Program-made: the position numbers and the translations under genes
Shown here: piece by piece, positions 47,895 to 60,400 of the stretch
Layout of the letters: each line of letters starts with the position of its first letter
Position numbering within the stretch: position 1 is the stretch's first letter
Origin: Eopsaltria australis
Taxonomy: Eukaryota; Chordata; Aves; Passeriformes; Petroicidae
DNA: 64,000 bases
Assembly (NCBI GenBank): GCA_034509425.1
Contig: JAVTVJ010000001.1
Coordinates: 14,031,501-14,095,500 of the forward strand
Direction: 5' to 3'
Notes under the pieces: generated by a model
The model's input: the letters and a program-made list of their open reading frames with translations, nothing else
Told to the model about the DNA's origin: nothing
Databases searched by the model: none

Positions 47895-50800
47895 GATTCT
47901 AGGTACCATCACCTACTCACTGACGTGTTTCCTAATCCATATTTTCTCAAACGCTGTAGAAACAAGATTTCTCATAAAATAGATATTTCACTTAGTCCTT
48001 CTTCAACTGCCCAGCCCAACCATCAGGCCTAGACCTGTGGATCATTTAACTGCAATTCTCCTTATCAACATTTAGGGCCTGAGTGCTAAAATATATCAAT
48101 ATCTATCCCTTTGTTTCCTAAATAACTCTCTGGACATTGACTGTATTTTCTTGTATTTGCCAATAAAAAGCACTTCAAACCTTTGCTTTCTGGAACCTGC
48201 TGCAGTAAAAGTAGTATCTCCAGGACCTCTTGTGTGTTTGCTTGCTATCAGGAGGATAGGAGAAGAAGAGATGCAAGCAGATGAAAAAAAGAGGAATTTT
48301 GTCAAACAATTCATTGACAAATTCATGTTGGCAATTGATCGAGTCGTTTATTCAAGGAAGATTCTTTGACCTACCCTATTTATAGACATTCATAGAGTTC
48401 CAGCAATTAATACAGTCACCTCTCTGCACACTGTTAAGATTCCTTGTAAAATGATGACATTCTTCACAATATATTTGAATAATTTTTCTCCTCCTCCCAA
48501 GCCTTACTTTGAAAACCATCCTTTCCTAACAGGTCTCTCAAGTTCTGCTGACATGGTTTTCTTTGGTGAAAATAAGAAAGCATGGATGGATTTTGATCCA
48601 AATATTTTTAGGACACCAGAGGTTCCCATGTTAGTTGCAATCCTATTTGTTCAAAAAGAGATAAAACTCCTCAAGGGAAATGCAGCACATAACAGGCTTC
48701 TTTTATCATAGGGGGAAATATGAAAGGAAAACTGCAGCTAATATAGACTTTTGGGAAATAAAGCACAGTGTAATGGTAAATCTAATAGAGCTTCTGAATT
48801 TCTGTCTGTAAGGCAGTAAGGTGACTTGATGATGTTGAATATAGACTCAGGCACGTCTGGTAGATGTAAATGATGGTGAAGTGCATACCGGAGAGACATA
48901 TTCTTTCCAGCTTCCCTTTGAATGCATTAGACTCCTGAGGCAATGCACCAACCATGACCTTGGAAGTTTTCTTCAAAGTGGGAGTGGTTCTTGTAATTGA
49001 ACCACTCAACATCACAAGTTCTGGAAAGAAAAAAGGGGAGGGGTGTCTCTCAAGCTCCACAAAGAAACATATTTTTATTTCTCATGCTCTTCTCATTAAA
49101 TGATTCAATCTGATGAATATAAAATTACAGTGTTTCACAGTACAGATGGGCCCAATGAAGCTTCTCTTCCTTCACCTGGCAACTCAATCTTTTACCAAGT
49201 GAAAATCCTGAAACAAAAACTAGTATGACATTTATCTGCATATTTAAGCTTAAATGTATAAACCTACAAACAAAAGAAAACAGATCATAATTGTCAGTAG
49301 AGTTGGGACTAAGCTGGGACTAAGAGTTACATGGGTATTGAAAGTCACTGCTTAGACCCTTAAGACACAAAGTAATCTGGTACATCTAAAATACTTCTGG
49401 AAGGAAACATAAAAACTTGCAACATACAAGTGTATATAGTGTGAATAATTGCTGCATAATTAACAGCTTGAAAACATGCTCCCAAAAAACCCAAATCATT
49501 TCAGTAAGAAATTTAATAAGAACAGCAGAGAAGTTAGATGAAGCATCTGACCTATAGGAGGCAGGTGCCAATTCTGGCTTTGAGTGTGAGTGCTCAGTAA
49601 GTCATGGCCCCAAGAAGTTTTATCCTATGCCTTTAGCAAAGCTCAGGTGAGTCCCTGAGCTGCAGCAGCCCCTAGGCAGACAACTGAGCTCCTCTACTGG
49701 CACTTGGGCCACTGCTCACAATGCTCCCATGTCCAGCTTGGCACCATGTCATTCTTCAGGGACCTCAGCACATAAATAAATAAAGGAAATCAATTGTTAC
49801 TTGCAGGACCCAAAGGGTGCAGTCCTCTGAGAGCTGAGACTTGTGGTATCAGACCCTTAGCAGTGAACCTGATTGTCACAGGTAGAAGTTCTAAAATTAA
49901 CAGACGGAAGATGCAAACTAGCTCTTGGAATGAACTGGCGTATTAGGGAGGCAGGCTAAAAATCAGACTTTCATAAACAAGCAGAGAGACAGATGTCAAT
50001 GAAGTAAGCAAAACCTTATACAGCACAGATGCCCACTAAAATTACTATTACTGTCTCTGTGGGTGCAGGATGATGCAAATGTTACATATAAAGGTCACAA
50101 GGAGGCACTTTCACAGAAGGTCTAGTCTGAAGAATATTCAAAATTATTCAAATTAGTTGGTAAGCCAAAATATAGTGACTTTTGTTTTGTAAAGAAGACA
50201 GTCATGGATTAAGTCTTGATTTTAAAACCAGTCAATGAGGATTGTCTTGACTTACAGCCAAAGATCTCTTGCTACCTTCCTCTCATTGCAATCCTGATAT
50301 GTTTCAATTCTACCATGCCCCTACCTCCAGACAAAAGTAGCAGCACTAACAAAATTGTTGGAGAATCAGGCCTGGGATACTCAGAATGAGTAAGGATTGA
50401 CTTCAGAATTCTCATTTAATGAAGGCTACTGCTGAGTATTTTTTAATAACCTTGCCCTTTAACATTTAGAAGTTTGAACATTTCAAACAGAGCCCTAAAA
50501 ATCCCTCTCTCTTCCTTGGAATGATTATTGCTATTACATGCAGTTCTGAGAATGCCATTAGATAGAAGTAGGACACTGTTTCCCCTAGGGATAAAGGAAA
50601 TTTTCCCTTTTCCTCTTTTACAGAATAAAGCTGTTTACACAGAGGAAATGGATGCATCATATTTTTAAGAACAAGCTGCCATGCCCACTTAGCCATTTTA
50701 ATCTAGGGAGAACAAATGCTGCTTCAATGCAGCAAAGATACCTTGTCTTCTGTTGTAGGAGCAGGCAGGTGCAGCTTTGTCTCCAGGGCTCAGCAGGGGC

Positions 50801-53440
50801 TGTTCACCATCAATGCTGCTGCTGCTTTCCCCAGCCTGCTGTTACACTTGTCATCCTCTGCTCCTGCTGCAGTGACTGACCACCGAGCAGGAGGGCCGCT
50901 CTCAGGAATGCCTGTCTGAGGCTTACATTGTTTGCAAATAAAGACAGCCTATCTGCCTCCAGTTCCCTGTGGTTTGTGGGCTTTACTGACTTTGTGGCAG
51001 CTCACTGCCTGTTTCTTTATTACAGTTTGTGAGTCACTCTTAGTAGGAATTAGGAAGTGACTATGTATTTTCACTTACTTGGGGCAGAAGTTTCTGTGAC
51101 ATATGCATCATCCAGATTTTATCATCAAGCCCTTGAAATAGTCTCTGAAGTTTATTTGGGCTCATTTCACCCCAATCCAAGAATGTAGTCATCTGACCTA
51201 TTTTATATTTAGATGAGATGAAACTCTGCCCAGAAATGCCTATTTTTCTCTGCTGAGTACAAAAGGTATCTACAAAATAAGCTCAGATGTAAACAGCTGT
51301 ACTATAGAGAGCTCAATTTGTTAAATTCCAGACGGTGTCAGGGCATGCACAGTCGTGTGTGGGATTTACTCATGATGGCTTGTCTGAGGAAAATTATTTT
51401 GAAAGAGAAAGAGTTTCTAGATAGTCTTCGAAATCAACAAAGTAATAACAAGGATCAGCTTTAGGAAATAAATTTTAGACTTGTGCTTAAATAATGCCTA
51501 AGACTGAGATAGCCATTTCAGGGAATGGAATGTGTAACACTGCTTAAGGCAACTAAGCTTGTTACCATTAGGTGAATAGGACTGGTATATTAGGATTCAC
51601 AACAGCCAGCAAGCTCCAAGTTAGGATCTCTAGTGACCCAGAGGAAATGATGGAATAATCCAAATCTGAAGGGTCCTGTAGGAGATTATTTGCCTGTTTT
51701 GTTGTTTCAGCTAAGATCCTCCATTAAGAATGTAAGTTTACACAATTTGTGAAGGAAGAAGGCATAAGGGAGTTATGCACATTAGACAGAACTTCAGCTG
51801 ACTCTGTTGATACAAAAGGGACCACAGGAACCACTTGAATGTATAAACAATGCTATTATTTGAAAAAGACATAGGGACAGAGGTAGCCCCACCAGCCTGC
51901 AAGGGAGAGCCAAGAAACTATGGTTCAAATGCTAGAGGCACAAGAAAAACACAGCTCGTAGGCGTTGAGAGGTGAGATCTGTAAAACAGGCAGATGTTGT
52001 GCTTCTTGACAGTACAAAGGATTGATCAACCTGAAAGTTCTGAGGTGTAGGACTGAAGTGTTCCCTCAGTCTCAGGAAGCAGTTTGTTTGAGATGTAATT
52101 TACTTCAGAGGTTTTCAGTGAAGGCCAAAGCTAATGTCAACATGAGATATGGAGGGGTTTATGCATGTATATAAAGGTCATGCATGATGCAAAGACAGAC
52201 TGGGTAGCATTAGATATCTGTGTTCTCTGCAAAGCATATGTGTGTATATGACTGGGACTGGGGATATCCATGGTAATCCATGAAGGAAGGATGATGCCCA
52301 GGCATCCATTAATGTCACTTAATAACTGGTCTTAAAAAGCAAATGTAGTTTATACAAAGGGCTTGCAACATTATACTGTATTAGTGCCCTTGAAGAACAA
52401 CAGATACAAGATAATTTTGCTGGCTCCTCATTTCTTAGAGAATTGCTATTTGATAGAGGAGGTGCCTGCCCCACCCTTTTACTGCTTGCTCTAGAGCTGA
52501 GAGTCAGCCTAATAGTAAGCCCAGACAACCTCCATGTCAGATATGTTGTCCTCAGTAGCAGTAGTAAAGAGAAATTGATGTAAATTTGTAGCCAAAACAG
52601 AAAATTCAACTTGTTGATGCTAGGCCTTATTGTAACAACAACTTGGCTTAAAAAAATCACATTTCCTAAACTTTCTTCCATGTGGCAGGAAGAGCTAGAA
52701 ATAACTCATGTTTCACACAATGTGATAAAAAATAATTTTAAAATATAAAAAACCAAAGGAGCCAGAGGCATGTTACAGCAAAGTCTAGCAACTACAGAGA
52801 AAACAGGCTTTTTTAAATAACTCAGTCCCTGAAGTGTTTGCTGTCAAAAATATAAATAGAGTAGTAGAGATGACTAAAAAGACAAACGAAAATTTAAAAA
52901 ATGCATTAGCAGTTAGTTATGATGGGCAACTACAGCACTCCTTAGAAATAAAGAGGAAAGGTTAGGTGACTGTGTAGGAGAATTAAGATGCCAACCATTA
53001 GCAAACTATCACTTCTCTCAGTGGAGTCAATTCAATTCAATGACTTCAAGGTAGTGGTAATTTTTTAAACACCATTTCAACCCTGGAAAGTCACTCCTGT
53101 GAAGCAACGAATTAGAAACACAGAATTGTACCAATAAATGTTTCAGATATACAGAGGAAAACAATTCTTTCAGCTTCCCTGGGGTCAGCAGATCCCTACC
53201 ATGTGGTGAAACCCACTTCTGCAAGGACCTTGACCCCAAGTGCTGACCAACTTTTGAATGTACACCAGAAAGTGTAATTACTGCACCCCCTCTGGCAGGC
53301 AGTAGGACTTTTTTTGGAAAAAAGGCTGATCATAGGTATTTTATTGTCGTAAAAAAACTCTTGTGGAAACACAGCATGACGTCAGACTGGAGAAAGCAAA
53401 AATGTGAGATGTTAAAAATGTAATTTTTCCAAGGTGCCAT
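47895..53440. other. Unique non-coding DNA
   Basis: No gene is recognised. A charged plus-strand frame at 48151-48369 is noted under findings. GC-richer pieces without a repeat match lie at about 49590-49760 and 50740-50930, the latter with CTGCTGCTG runs. An 11-bp unit containing GGGACTAAG is duplicated at 49305-49324. The 120-codon minus frame at 52319-52681 has no recognisable domain. Confidence 0.5.
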
Positions 53441-53448
53441 TTTCTAAT

Positions 53449-53917
53449 TTACACTAAGCAATGGCCAGCAGAAGGTATGGCCTGCATGTTGCTACTTTTG
53501 GAAACAGCCACCAAGGAGCCACACGGGATGACAGGCTGGGTAGACACAACCAACCAAGGGCAAACTGCTGAAGGTGGATGGAAAGCATCCAGTCTTTGGT
53601 CCTCAGCACTCAAGTCCTCAAAAATGTACATGAAACTCCTAGTTTTAGTGGCCTTGGTGTCCATCCAGCCAATCACATGCAAATGGCTGGCCAAGAGCCT
53701 TCTTGAAATAATAATTTCAGTTAGGGGGGATGATAAAGTTTTTAATGAAAATATGGACAGAAGGTGTGTTTTGGAAACTGGAAGGAGCAGAGGAGTGGTG
53801 GAAGTGTTCAGGTGCCGTGGCAGGAGCAATTTGACCAAATGAAGAAATATCCCTGAGAATAATTCTGCTATTTGAGTACCAGTAGTTCTCTCCAAAGGCA
53901 TCTATCAGAGACAGCAA
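53449..53917 (-). pseudogene. Overlapping open frames, possible decayed coding remnant
   Basis: This region carries three long frames: minus 53449-53901 (150 codons), minus 53717-53917 (66 codons, another frame) and plus 53477-53842 (121 codons). The 66-codon frame and the downstream part of the 150-codon frame both have balanced, protein-like composition on the same strand, and they overlap out of frame. That is what one frameshift in an old coding sequence would give. Against this, no domain is recognised, and a stop-poor frame on the opposite strand suggests composition alone. I can assign neither family nor function. A repeat of unknown type is the other possibility. Confidence 0.22.
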
Positions 53918-53919
53918 AA

Positions 53920-56745
53920 CCCGTTCTTGCTCCTCTTCTGTTGTTTGAAGTATCTCATGAAATCACACTTGTATTCTGAAACATAAATTAACTTGCAACT
54001 AAATGTGTAGAAAACTTTTACTGAGCTACAGGATCTTTAGAACTGAAATAAAGAAATATTGTCATATGTGCAGTTTAAGCTACCATAAAAACAACATAAG
54101 CTTTATTGTCTTAAAAGAAATATATTGCCCTAGCACAGTTTTTACTGTTGAGCAGCAGGGGTTACTTTAATCCAGTGTTTTTAGTTACTAAACTTTAAAA
54201 AGCCTGATCTTGAGGAAATTGCAGTGCATAAAATAATTCGTTTTGCAATACACTTCTTAACTCAGCCTGAGCTGAGAAATTTCTTCCTTAAAATTAGCAC
54301 CATGTTCTTCTGCTTGTTGCCTACAAGCTGCTGTTCCCCTACAAGAGGCACTCAGGTACAATGTGATGATCGCTGGTCTTTAAGATGCCAGGTCTCCAAC
54401 TTGCCTTTGGAGCCAGTTTCATATGTTTCCAGAAGGGCATGTATCTAGAATAGGATCGTTAGTTGCAAGATGGAATTACAGTGATAGATACTTCAGTGAG
54501 GATGACCAGGTGTTGATATGCACAGAAACATATCTCTCTTGTTTTAGGACTCTTCCATCTTTGCTGCAAAGATAACAATTTTTTTTGCCTGCTCAATGAG
54601 TTTTGCTTAGACTTCATTGTACTTATTTTTTTCTTTATATTTTAGCCACAAAATGCATCTTGTGAGCTTTTACTCAAAACACTCTTTATACAAAAATGTG
54701 CTGTACATTTGCATCTTCTAAACAAAATCTTGGAACCTTTTTTAATGACAAATTTACTCATTCAGTTCAAATACCAGCATGTCAAACTGACTTTATGTTT
54801 TTTGTCATCTCATTGATATTTTTTGGTCTTGTGATGAATTTTAACTCTGAATTTTAGCTGACACAATCTGCAGCCTATCTCTTCTATGACTTGAAATAGG
54901 CACAGAGGAAAACCAATAGCTTACAGAATTATGAGCTAAGAGAGATGTCTCTCACTTAATTCCAACCCTTTAATGGTTAGTCAAAGCTTGTTCTTCAATC
55001 TAGCTTTAATAGAAGTGAAAGACTCCAGAGAACAAGGACTGGAAGCAGCAGGGATAAGAAAGCTGATATGTTCAATGCTTATTGACATAATATTGTATTG
55101 AATTGAACAATCTAGATGTCTAACTTTCAGGTAGCAGAAGTTCAACTAAGGCACTTACTCTGTGAATGACATAAAAGTTGGGATAGCATGTAGCTTACAT
55201 TTCCAGAGCTGTATTGATTCACAAATGCACACAGGACCCAAGAAAGAAATGCTATACTCAATTCAGGCACTAATGAAGTTACAAGAATGAATAAACATGT
55301 TGTCTGCTCAGTTGAATAAACTACTTCTAATTTTACATAATTATTTTTCAGAATACTTTCACACTGCTTTTACAGCAGAACTGTTCCAAATTAAGTGACA
55401 TTTGCTGCTATTTGTACTGGTCTAAGTAAGCTGCATGACGTGCACATTAATGGTAACTCTGGAATATGATCTTTGGTTAACCAAAGAAGAAAATTACAGA
55501 GTAATGTTAAACAACACAGATAGCACTGATGGCAGACATAATCTAGAAAATAGAGACTAAACAAAGCTTGATGACGTGGCAATAGATCATTTTTAACAAA
55601 TAAATATCACCAAATTTATTCATGCTTTTATTTACTCAAATGATTGGAAACTAGTTTATATTCGTATACAGTTCCCTGTTCAGTATTATTAAAATAGTGA
55701 TATTTTTGAACCACTAAACTCAAGATTTTAATTTGGGAGATAATCTTTAAATGGTACTGCTAGCTCTCTATGATTTTTTGTATTTTTGTGTCCTAGTCTT
55801 CATGTCTTTGCCTCTTCTGGATAACTGTCTGTCCTTGAAAATGTCTTGCTTTCCATTTCATGCACACCAACCATTTGAGCTGTTGTGTTGTAAATAAATT
55901 TATCCTTAAATACATTCTCCTCTCTTTTGTCCCTTTGTCCAGCACATACACTGAGCTAAGCTTTTATGGTTATTTAAATGGAAGTGAGCAGAATTATTTC
56001 TGACTTATTCTTGTGGGTACATAAATCTTGTTGAATCAAACACGATAGATAAGATGCTGCAAATATATGAAAGATAGCTATCAACTGTGGAATTCATTTC
56101 CCACCTCTATAAACAACTAGAATTCATATATCCAAATCAGGATAAGAGGAAAGCTGCTTTAGAAGTGCTTATTCCTCTTTTATACCTTAATAGGTGTTTA
56201 CCTGATTTTCTCATATGCAGGTGCCTACATTAAACAGTTGATGTAAAGTATTTTGACACCCACTACTTGTTCTTCTATTTCTCTTCATCTCTATTGTTGC
56301 TTCACTGAGTCTTTTCTTTAAGAATGACAGAAACCATGCACCTCACAATTCATCACATTTTATTTTCCCTTTTGTAGCTCAGCCTTACGTCCCTGCATTT
56401 CACTTAGTAGGAAAAATCAACAGGACATTTTTTGGATACATAACTAATGCCTCCAACAGGTAATGTATGATAATGCATAATTCTGGTTGCATAATTTCAA
56501 AAGAGGTATTAGACATGCTTACATTCATAGACCACATCTCTTTTATTAGATATTGTTGCAGTGGTTTTGTGCAGTTTTACAAATATTTTTATCTGATACT
56601 TCATTGCCAATTTTCTAAGCTAAATAAATATTTGAAGGGAGTACTGACCACAGCAGACTCATCTGTTCTGATTCTTCTATTCTTTTCCTAGTCCCCCACT
56701 ATGTTAATTTCATGGTTTTAGAATAAGGAGGTTTTGTTCTCAAAT
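53920..56745. other. Unique AT-rich non-coding DNA
   Basis: No gene is recognised. At about 54948-54975 a 'TCCAACCCTTTAA' string recalls a CR1 terminus but lacks the other blocks. Open frames are short, with chance-like composition. Confidence 0.5.
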
Positions 56746-56915
56746 ATTCATTGCTTTTTTGGGTGTTTTTCTGCTTCCTGACTGATAATCTTGTTTCATT
56801 TGGGTTCCTTTGGGGCAGTTGTTTTGCTTTGAAATTTGGTACTACTGTGGAACTAAAGTTCAGTAACAGTATTGCTGAGCTTAATGGGGTATTTTGGGAA
56901 CAGGTACAATTAGGT

Positions 56916-56923
56916 TATAAAAG
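56916..56923 (+). promoter_or_regulatory. TATA-box-like octamer TATAAAAG
   Basis: A good TATA-box consensus is followed by a GC-richer 130-bp stretch containing CACTGCAGCACCCTGC. It lies about 180 bp upstream of the polypyrimidine tract and charged frame at 57111-57254. No GC box, CCAAT box or initiator could be confirmed, and such octamers are expected by chance in AT-rich DNA. It is noted only because of the company it keeps. Confidence 0.15.
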
Positions 56924-57075
56924 CACTGCAGCACCCTGCTCACTCCTTAACCCTCTTTTGGGAAGTCTTGCAGGTGGTCCTGCATGGTTTGACAGGGTCT
57001 GCTCCTGTTGCACTGTTCCTGTCAGGGCAGCTCTCTAAGGATCTATCTGCCCTCCAGCAGTTCTAATTTTTCCTG

Positions 57076-57088
57076 TTTTTTTTTTTTT
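57076..57088. repeat. T13 homopolymer
   Basis: Thirteen consecutive Ts lie in a pyrimidine-rich stretch ending CTCCACTCCCAAG. It is the longest T run noticed in the window. It could act as the polypyrimidine tract of a 3' splice site ending AAG at 57101. Confidence 0.85.
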
Positions 57089-57110
57089 CTCCACTCCCAA
57101 GGTATCAATT

Positions 57111-57254
57111 ATGCTTTCCTGTATTGCTGACAGATTTGAAGGGATCAAACGAAAAGTGAGATATGAAATACATGAGGAGCACGTTAAGCACCCAATGGAA
57201 ACAGATGAGCAGGACATTATACAAACCCAAGAGCAGAAGAAATGCATTTCATGA
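57111..57254 (+). CDS. Candidate small frame or terminal exon, unrecognised
   Basis: From ATG at 57111 to TGA at 57252-57254, 47 codons are open; the frame stays open upstream through the T-rich tract. The peptide is strongly charged, with an early ADRFEGIKRKVRYE segment, then EEHVKHPMETDEQD, then a Gln/Lys-rich tail ending KKCIS. Such composition is unusual in this window, where chance frames are Phe-, Leu- and Cys-rich; the antisense frame (57035-57277) shows that usual pattern. A strong polypyrimidine tract with a weak AAG acceptor lies just upstream, so a 3'-terminal exon is conceivable. No family is recognised, no upstream exon or poly(A) signal could be tied to it, and 47 open codons can easily arise by chance. 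It may also be a pseudogene scrap. Confidence 0.15.
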   Translation: MLSCIADRFEGIKRKVRYEIHEEHVKHPMETDEQDIIQTQEQKKCIS

Positions 57255-57360
57255 TGCCATCTGCTAATTTCTCGCATAAAGCCCTTACTGCAGTGATTGC
57301 TGATACAGAAATGCAGAAATAGTCATTAGGTCTTGAATCCCTTTTCAAACAATTATCTTA

Positions 57361-57400
57361 GAATCATAGAATCTTTTAGGCAAGTACTCTAAATTGCCTA
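57361..57400 (-). mobile_element. CR1 LINE 3'-end relic
   Basis: TAGAATCATAGAATCTTTTA followed by GGCAAGTACTCTAAATTGCC resembles the reverse complement of a CR1 terminus, where AATCATAGAATCATTTAGG precedes the TTGGAAAAGACC block. Only the terminal repeats and a few further bases are recognisable, so this is a minimal or heavily decayed insertion on the minus strand. Confidence 0.5.
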
Positions 57401-57404
57401 CCAT

Positions 57405-60400
57405 TAGTATCATGCATAGTAATAAGATTACAACAGTTATTTTCTGCATTGTTAATTGCGGATGTGAAGAAGACACACATATATGTTTATATAATCACTA
57501 TTGTTATTCAAATATCTGATAAGTAAGAATGACATCTCAATGACAGTAATTTCTGTAGGGGCTGCCTCTCCCATTTATCAACTAATTTTGTTTCATACAT
57601 TTTCATTATACATTTCAGAGAATATGATACACACTATTTTGCAAGTAGAAAATGTCTAAAAAAATGATTTTGTACTCCTTTCACCCAGAAGCCAGAAAGT
57701 AATCAAGTCATTTATAAGATGATGGAAAGTTTTAAGAAAAAAATCGGCACACCACATGTTAGCAACCAGGAAAAAAAAGATGAGTCACTTAACAAGTTGC
57801 TTAGACAAAGATCAACCTGAAAACTCACTTGAGTGAATACAAACAAATGTCTGACAGCAAACAGGAGCTGTACTGTCATTTTGGACAAGCAGATACATTA
57901 TTTTCTTAGTGTGTTGCAGGGAATGAATTATCCAGTTGCAGCCCTCCAAAGACCGAATTGGGAGCTGAGGCATTAAATACAGTCATTGCAGACAAATGAC
58001 AGTATACTTCTCCTGTGGTGAGATGACATAGTTGAAACAAATGATGGGTCTGGTATACCTACTGAAATGCTAGAGTTTATTGAAGATTTTAAGCCTGAGG
58101 CTTTCTGGTCATAGTTAAATTACCCAGATCTGACACACTGATTTCACTTTTGAGAGCTGAATAAGTTATCATCTTCACTCACAGTGACAAATAGAACTCA
58201 GGTGGAAAGTGTCACTGAGGTCTATACAGACATAGAGAATCAAAGTAGACAGAATGTTTTGGCAGGTTATCAAACTAGGATCTAAAGGGCAAATAAGCAC
58301 ACTGACTAAACCTCTCTTTTTGCAAAGACAAAAATATGCTGCAATTAACTGGGAGGGTTCTTTCTATGGTTCTTGCAAGAGTCTAACTGAGTTGAAACAG
58401 TTATCCTTGTACATGCAAAATCGACCTGCTTACTTAGTTTGGGCAAGAAAAACAAGTAATGAGGAGATTGTAACCATTTTAGTTGGCAATTCAAAATATG
58501 AGTGAGTAACACTTCAGCAGATACATTTCATTCTATAATTAAAGAGAGTAACGCTGTATGCACAAACATTTGGATTTGGGCTGAAAGATAGCAGAGTTAC
58601 TTGGTGGAGGGAAAAAAAAAGAAACTAACACATTTGGTAAAAAGATTCCATAGCAAAACTGAGTCTCTGAACATTTTGAATAAAATATCTCATTTCTTTT
58701 GAAGAACAATGCATAATTCTGGAGGGCAACAGAAATAAAATTAACCAAAGCATTCAGTTATTCATGAAAAATCTTCTGACCCTGATCCAGATCTCTTTTC
58801 AATCTACTAGAATTCTTCTTTCCTTCAGCTTTCTGCCAGCTCCCCTCTTCTGAACTGCAGTCTTCTTCTTCAGAACTTGATATAGCCATGTGGCAATTCT
58901 TGACTCTTCTCAAAGCTCCATACATCACTGTACAATCAATCTCTGTCAATGAAAATTTCAGATGCTAAAATATCTTTATTTATTGGTAAGGAGAGACTTC
59001 AAAAACGTCCTGTCCAAAAGTATGCATTTAGTATTTATAAGCAGAACTAGGCCAATATTCACTACTGCATTTCCTGAATTGTGGGTGGAGAAACCATCCA
59101 CAATTTTGGTCATGAAATGTTTCGCACCCCACAACTCTTCATCACAACCAGTTTTTTAGCTTACAGACATAATTTTAAGGGGATCTAGCTGACCCTTTCT
59201 TGGCTACCTTCCACAGAATCAATGTCCGGCACAGTTCTTTGGGGTTCATTGAGTGCTGAAATAGTGTCCAGTGTTGCATTATGTAAGCATTTTGTGTTGA
59301 GCTCTTCTCAAGCATTTGAATCTATATAAAGGCATGTTTAGAACACATAGTTATGGTGAAACATTGCATAACTGTACAATGTGCATGCTTAAAAGTGTTA
59401 TTCTGTAAATATGGGAAAGTTTTTTCCATGTTTCACAATCTGAAAAAATCCCACTCCTTTTTGTGTGCCTACCTGAAGACATATGGGAATTCTATATATA
59501 GTATGGACATGGAGACAATTTAGCTGGGAGCTGTCAAAGTGAACAGGATTATTTCCCTTGTTCTGTTCCTTAAAGCAGATTTTTAATCAGACCTTTATTT
59601 CATCCACAGCAGTAGCCTCAGTCTAGTTCCCCTTGGTATTCACTGGACATCATCATTAATTCAGCTAGGGGTATAAACTAGTTCTGCTTTACAAACTATA
59701 CTTAAACATATTCATGTCTTTTATCTTGTGTCCTACTTTATGTAATTATTTATTCAACTAAATAGCTCATTCTCTTCACAGTCTCCCTTATGCCTTTCTT
59801 TACCCTCCCCAGACCTTGTCTTACCTCCTGGAGGAACAGCCTTACCTGAGGTTATGGGGAAAAACAAAATGTATGTTAGGTTTGTTCCTCACAGTAATAT
59901 AGGAATTCAGAGACACGTACTACAGAAAACAAAAAGAAAAACAGTTACATGAGCATTGATAACAGCAAGTGCTATATTTTTAAGACTCGCAGAGTAGAGT
60001 AGCTGACACATGGAATTTTTTTAAAAATTTAATTTATAAAATTTGCATTCACTGTTCCCTGGGAAAAAAAGGCTCTAAAAAACTACATTCATAAACCTCT
60101 CACAAAGAAAAATGTCCAATTTGAAGCTTTTCTTTCACAATGAGATTTTTTTTTTTCTTTTTCTGATTATTGTTGGATATGCCAAGAAGAAGCATCATCT
60201 CTCCTACACAACTGCATCAGTTTTTCAGCTGGGTTAGCGCAGTTTTGACTCAATCCATCATGCACAGACTAATTTTACATTCTTCTTTCCCACTGACTAA
60301 TGAATATCACTGCACACGTCTGCAATTACTGTTTATTCTGCAAGAGAAATGTCTTCCCTTTGAAGAGCTTTACAAGATAAAAATAGAATCTTCTGTCCTG

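Noticed and set aside
47436..47982. Two plus-strand frames encoding nearly the same 80-residue peptide, suggesting a repeated protein domain
   Set aside because: They are the same DNA duplicated in tandem. The 244-bp period is not a multiple of three, so no continuous repeated protein results. The peptide is Phe/Leu-rich and chance-like.
52319..52681. 120-codon minus-strand frame
   Set aside because: Hydrophobic and serine-rich with no recognised domain or conserved motif; best explained by chance.
54948..54975. Possible CR1 terminus around TTCCAACCC
   Set aside because: The preceding CR1 blocks and the ATTCTATG-type terminal repeats are absent.
56751..57060. Solo retroviral LTR
   Set aside because: A TATA-like octamer and GC-richer stretch are present, but I could not identify TG...CA termini, a poly(A) signal at the right distance or a target-site duplication.
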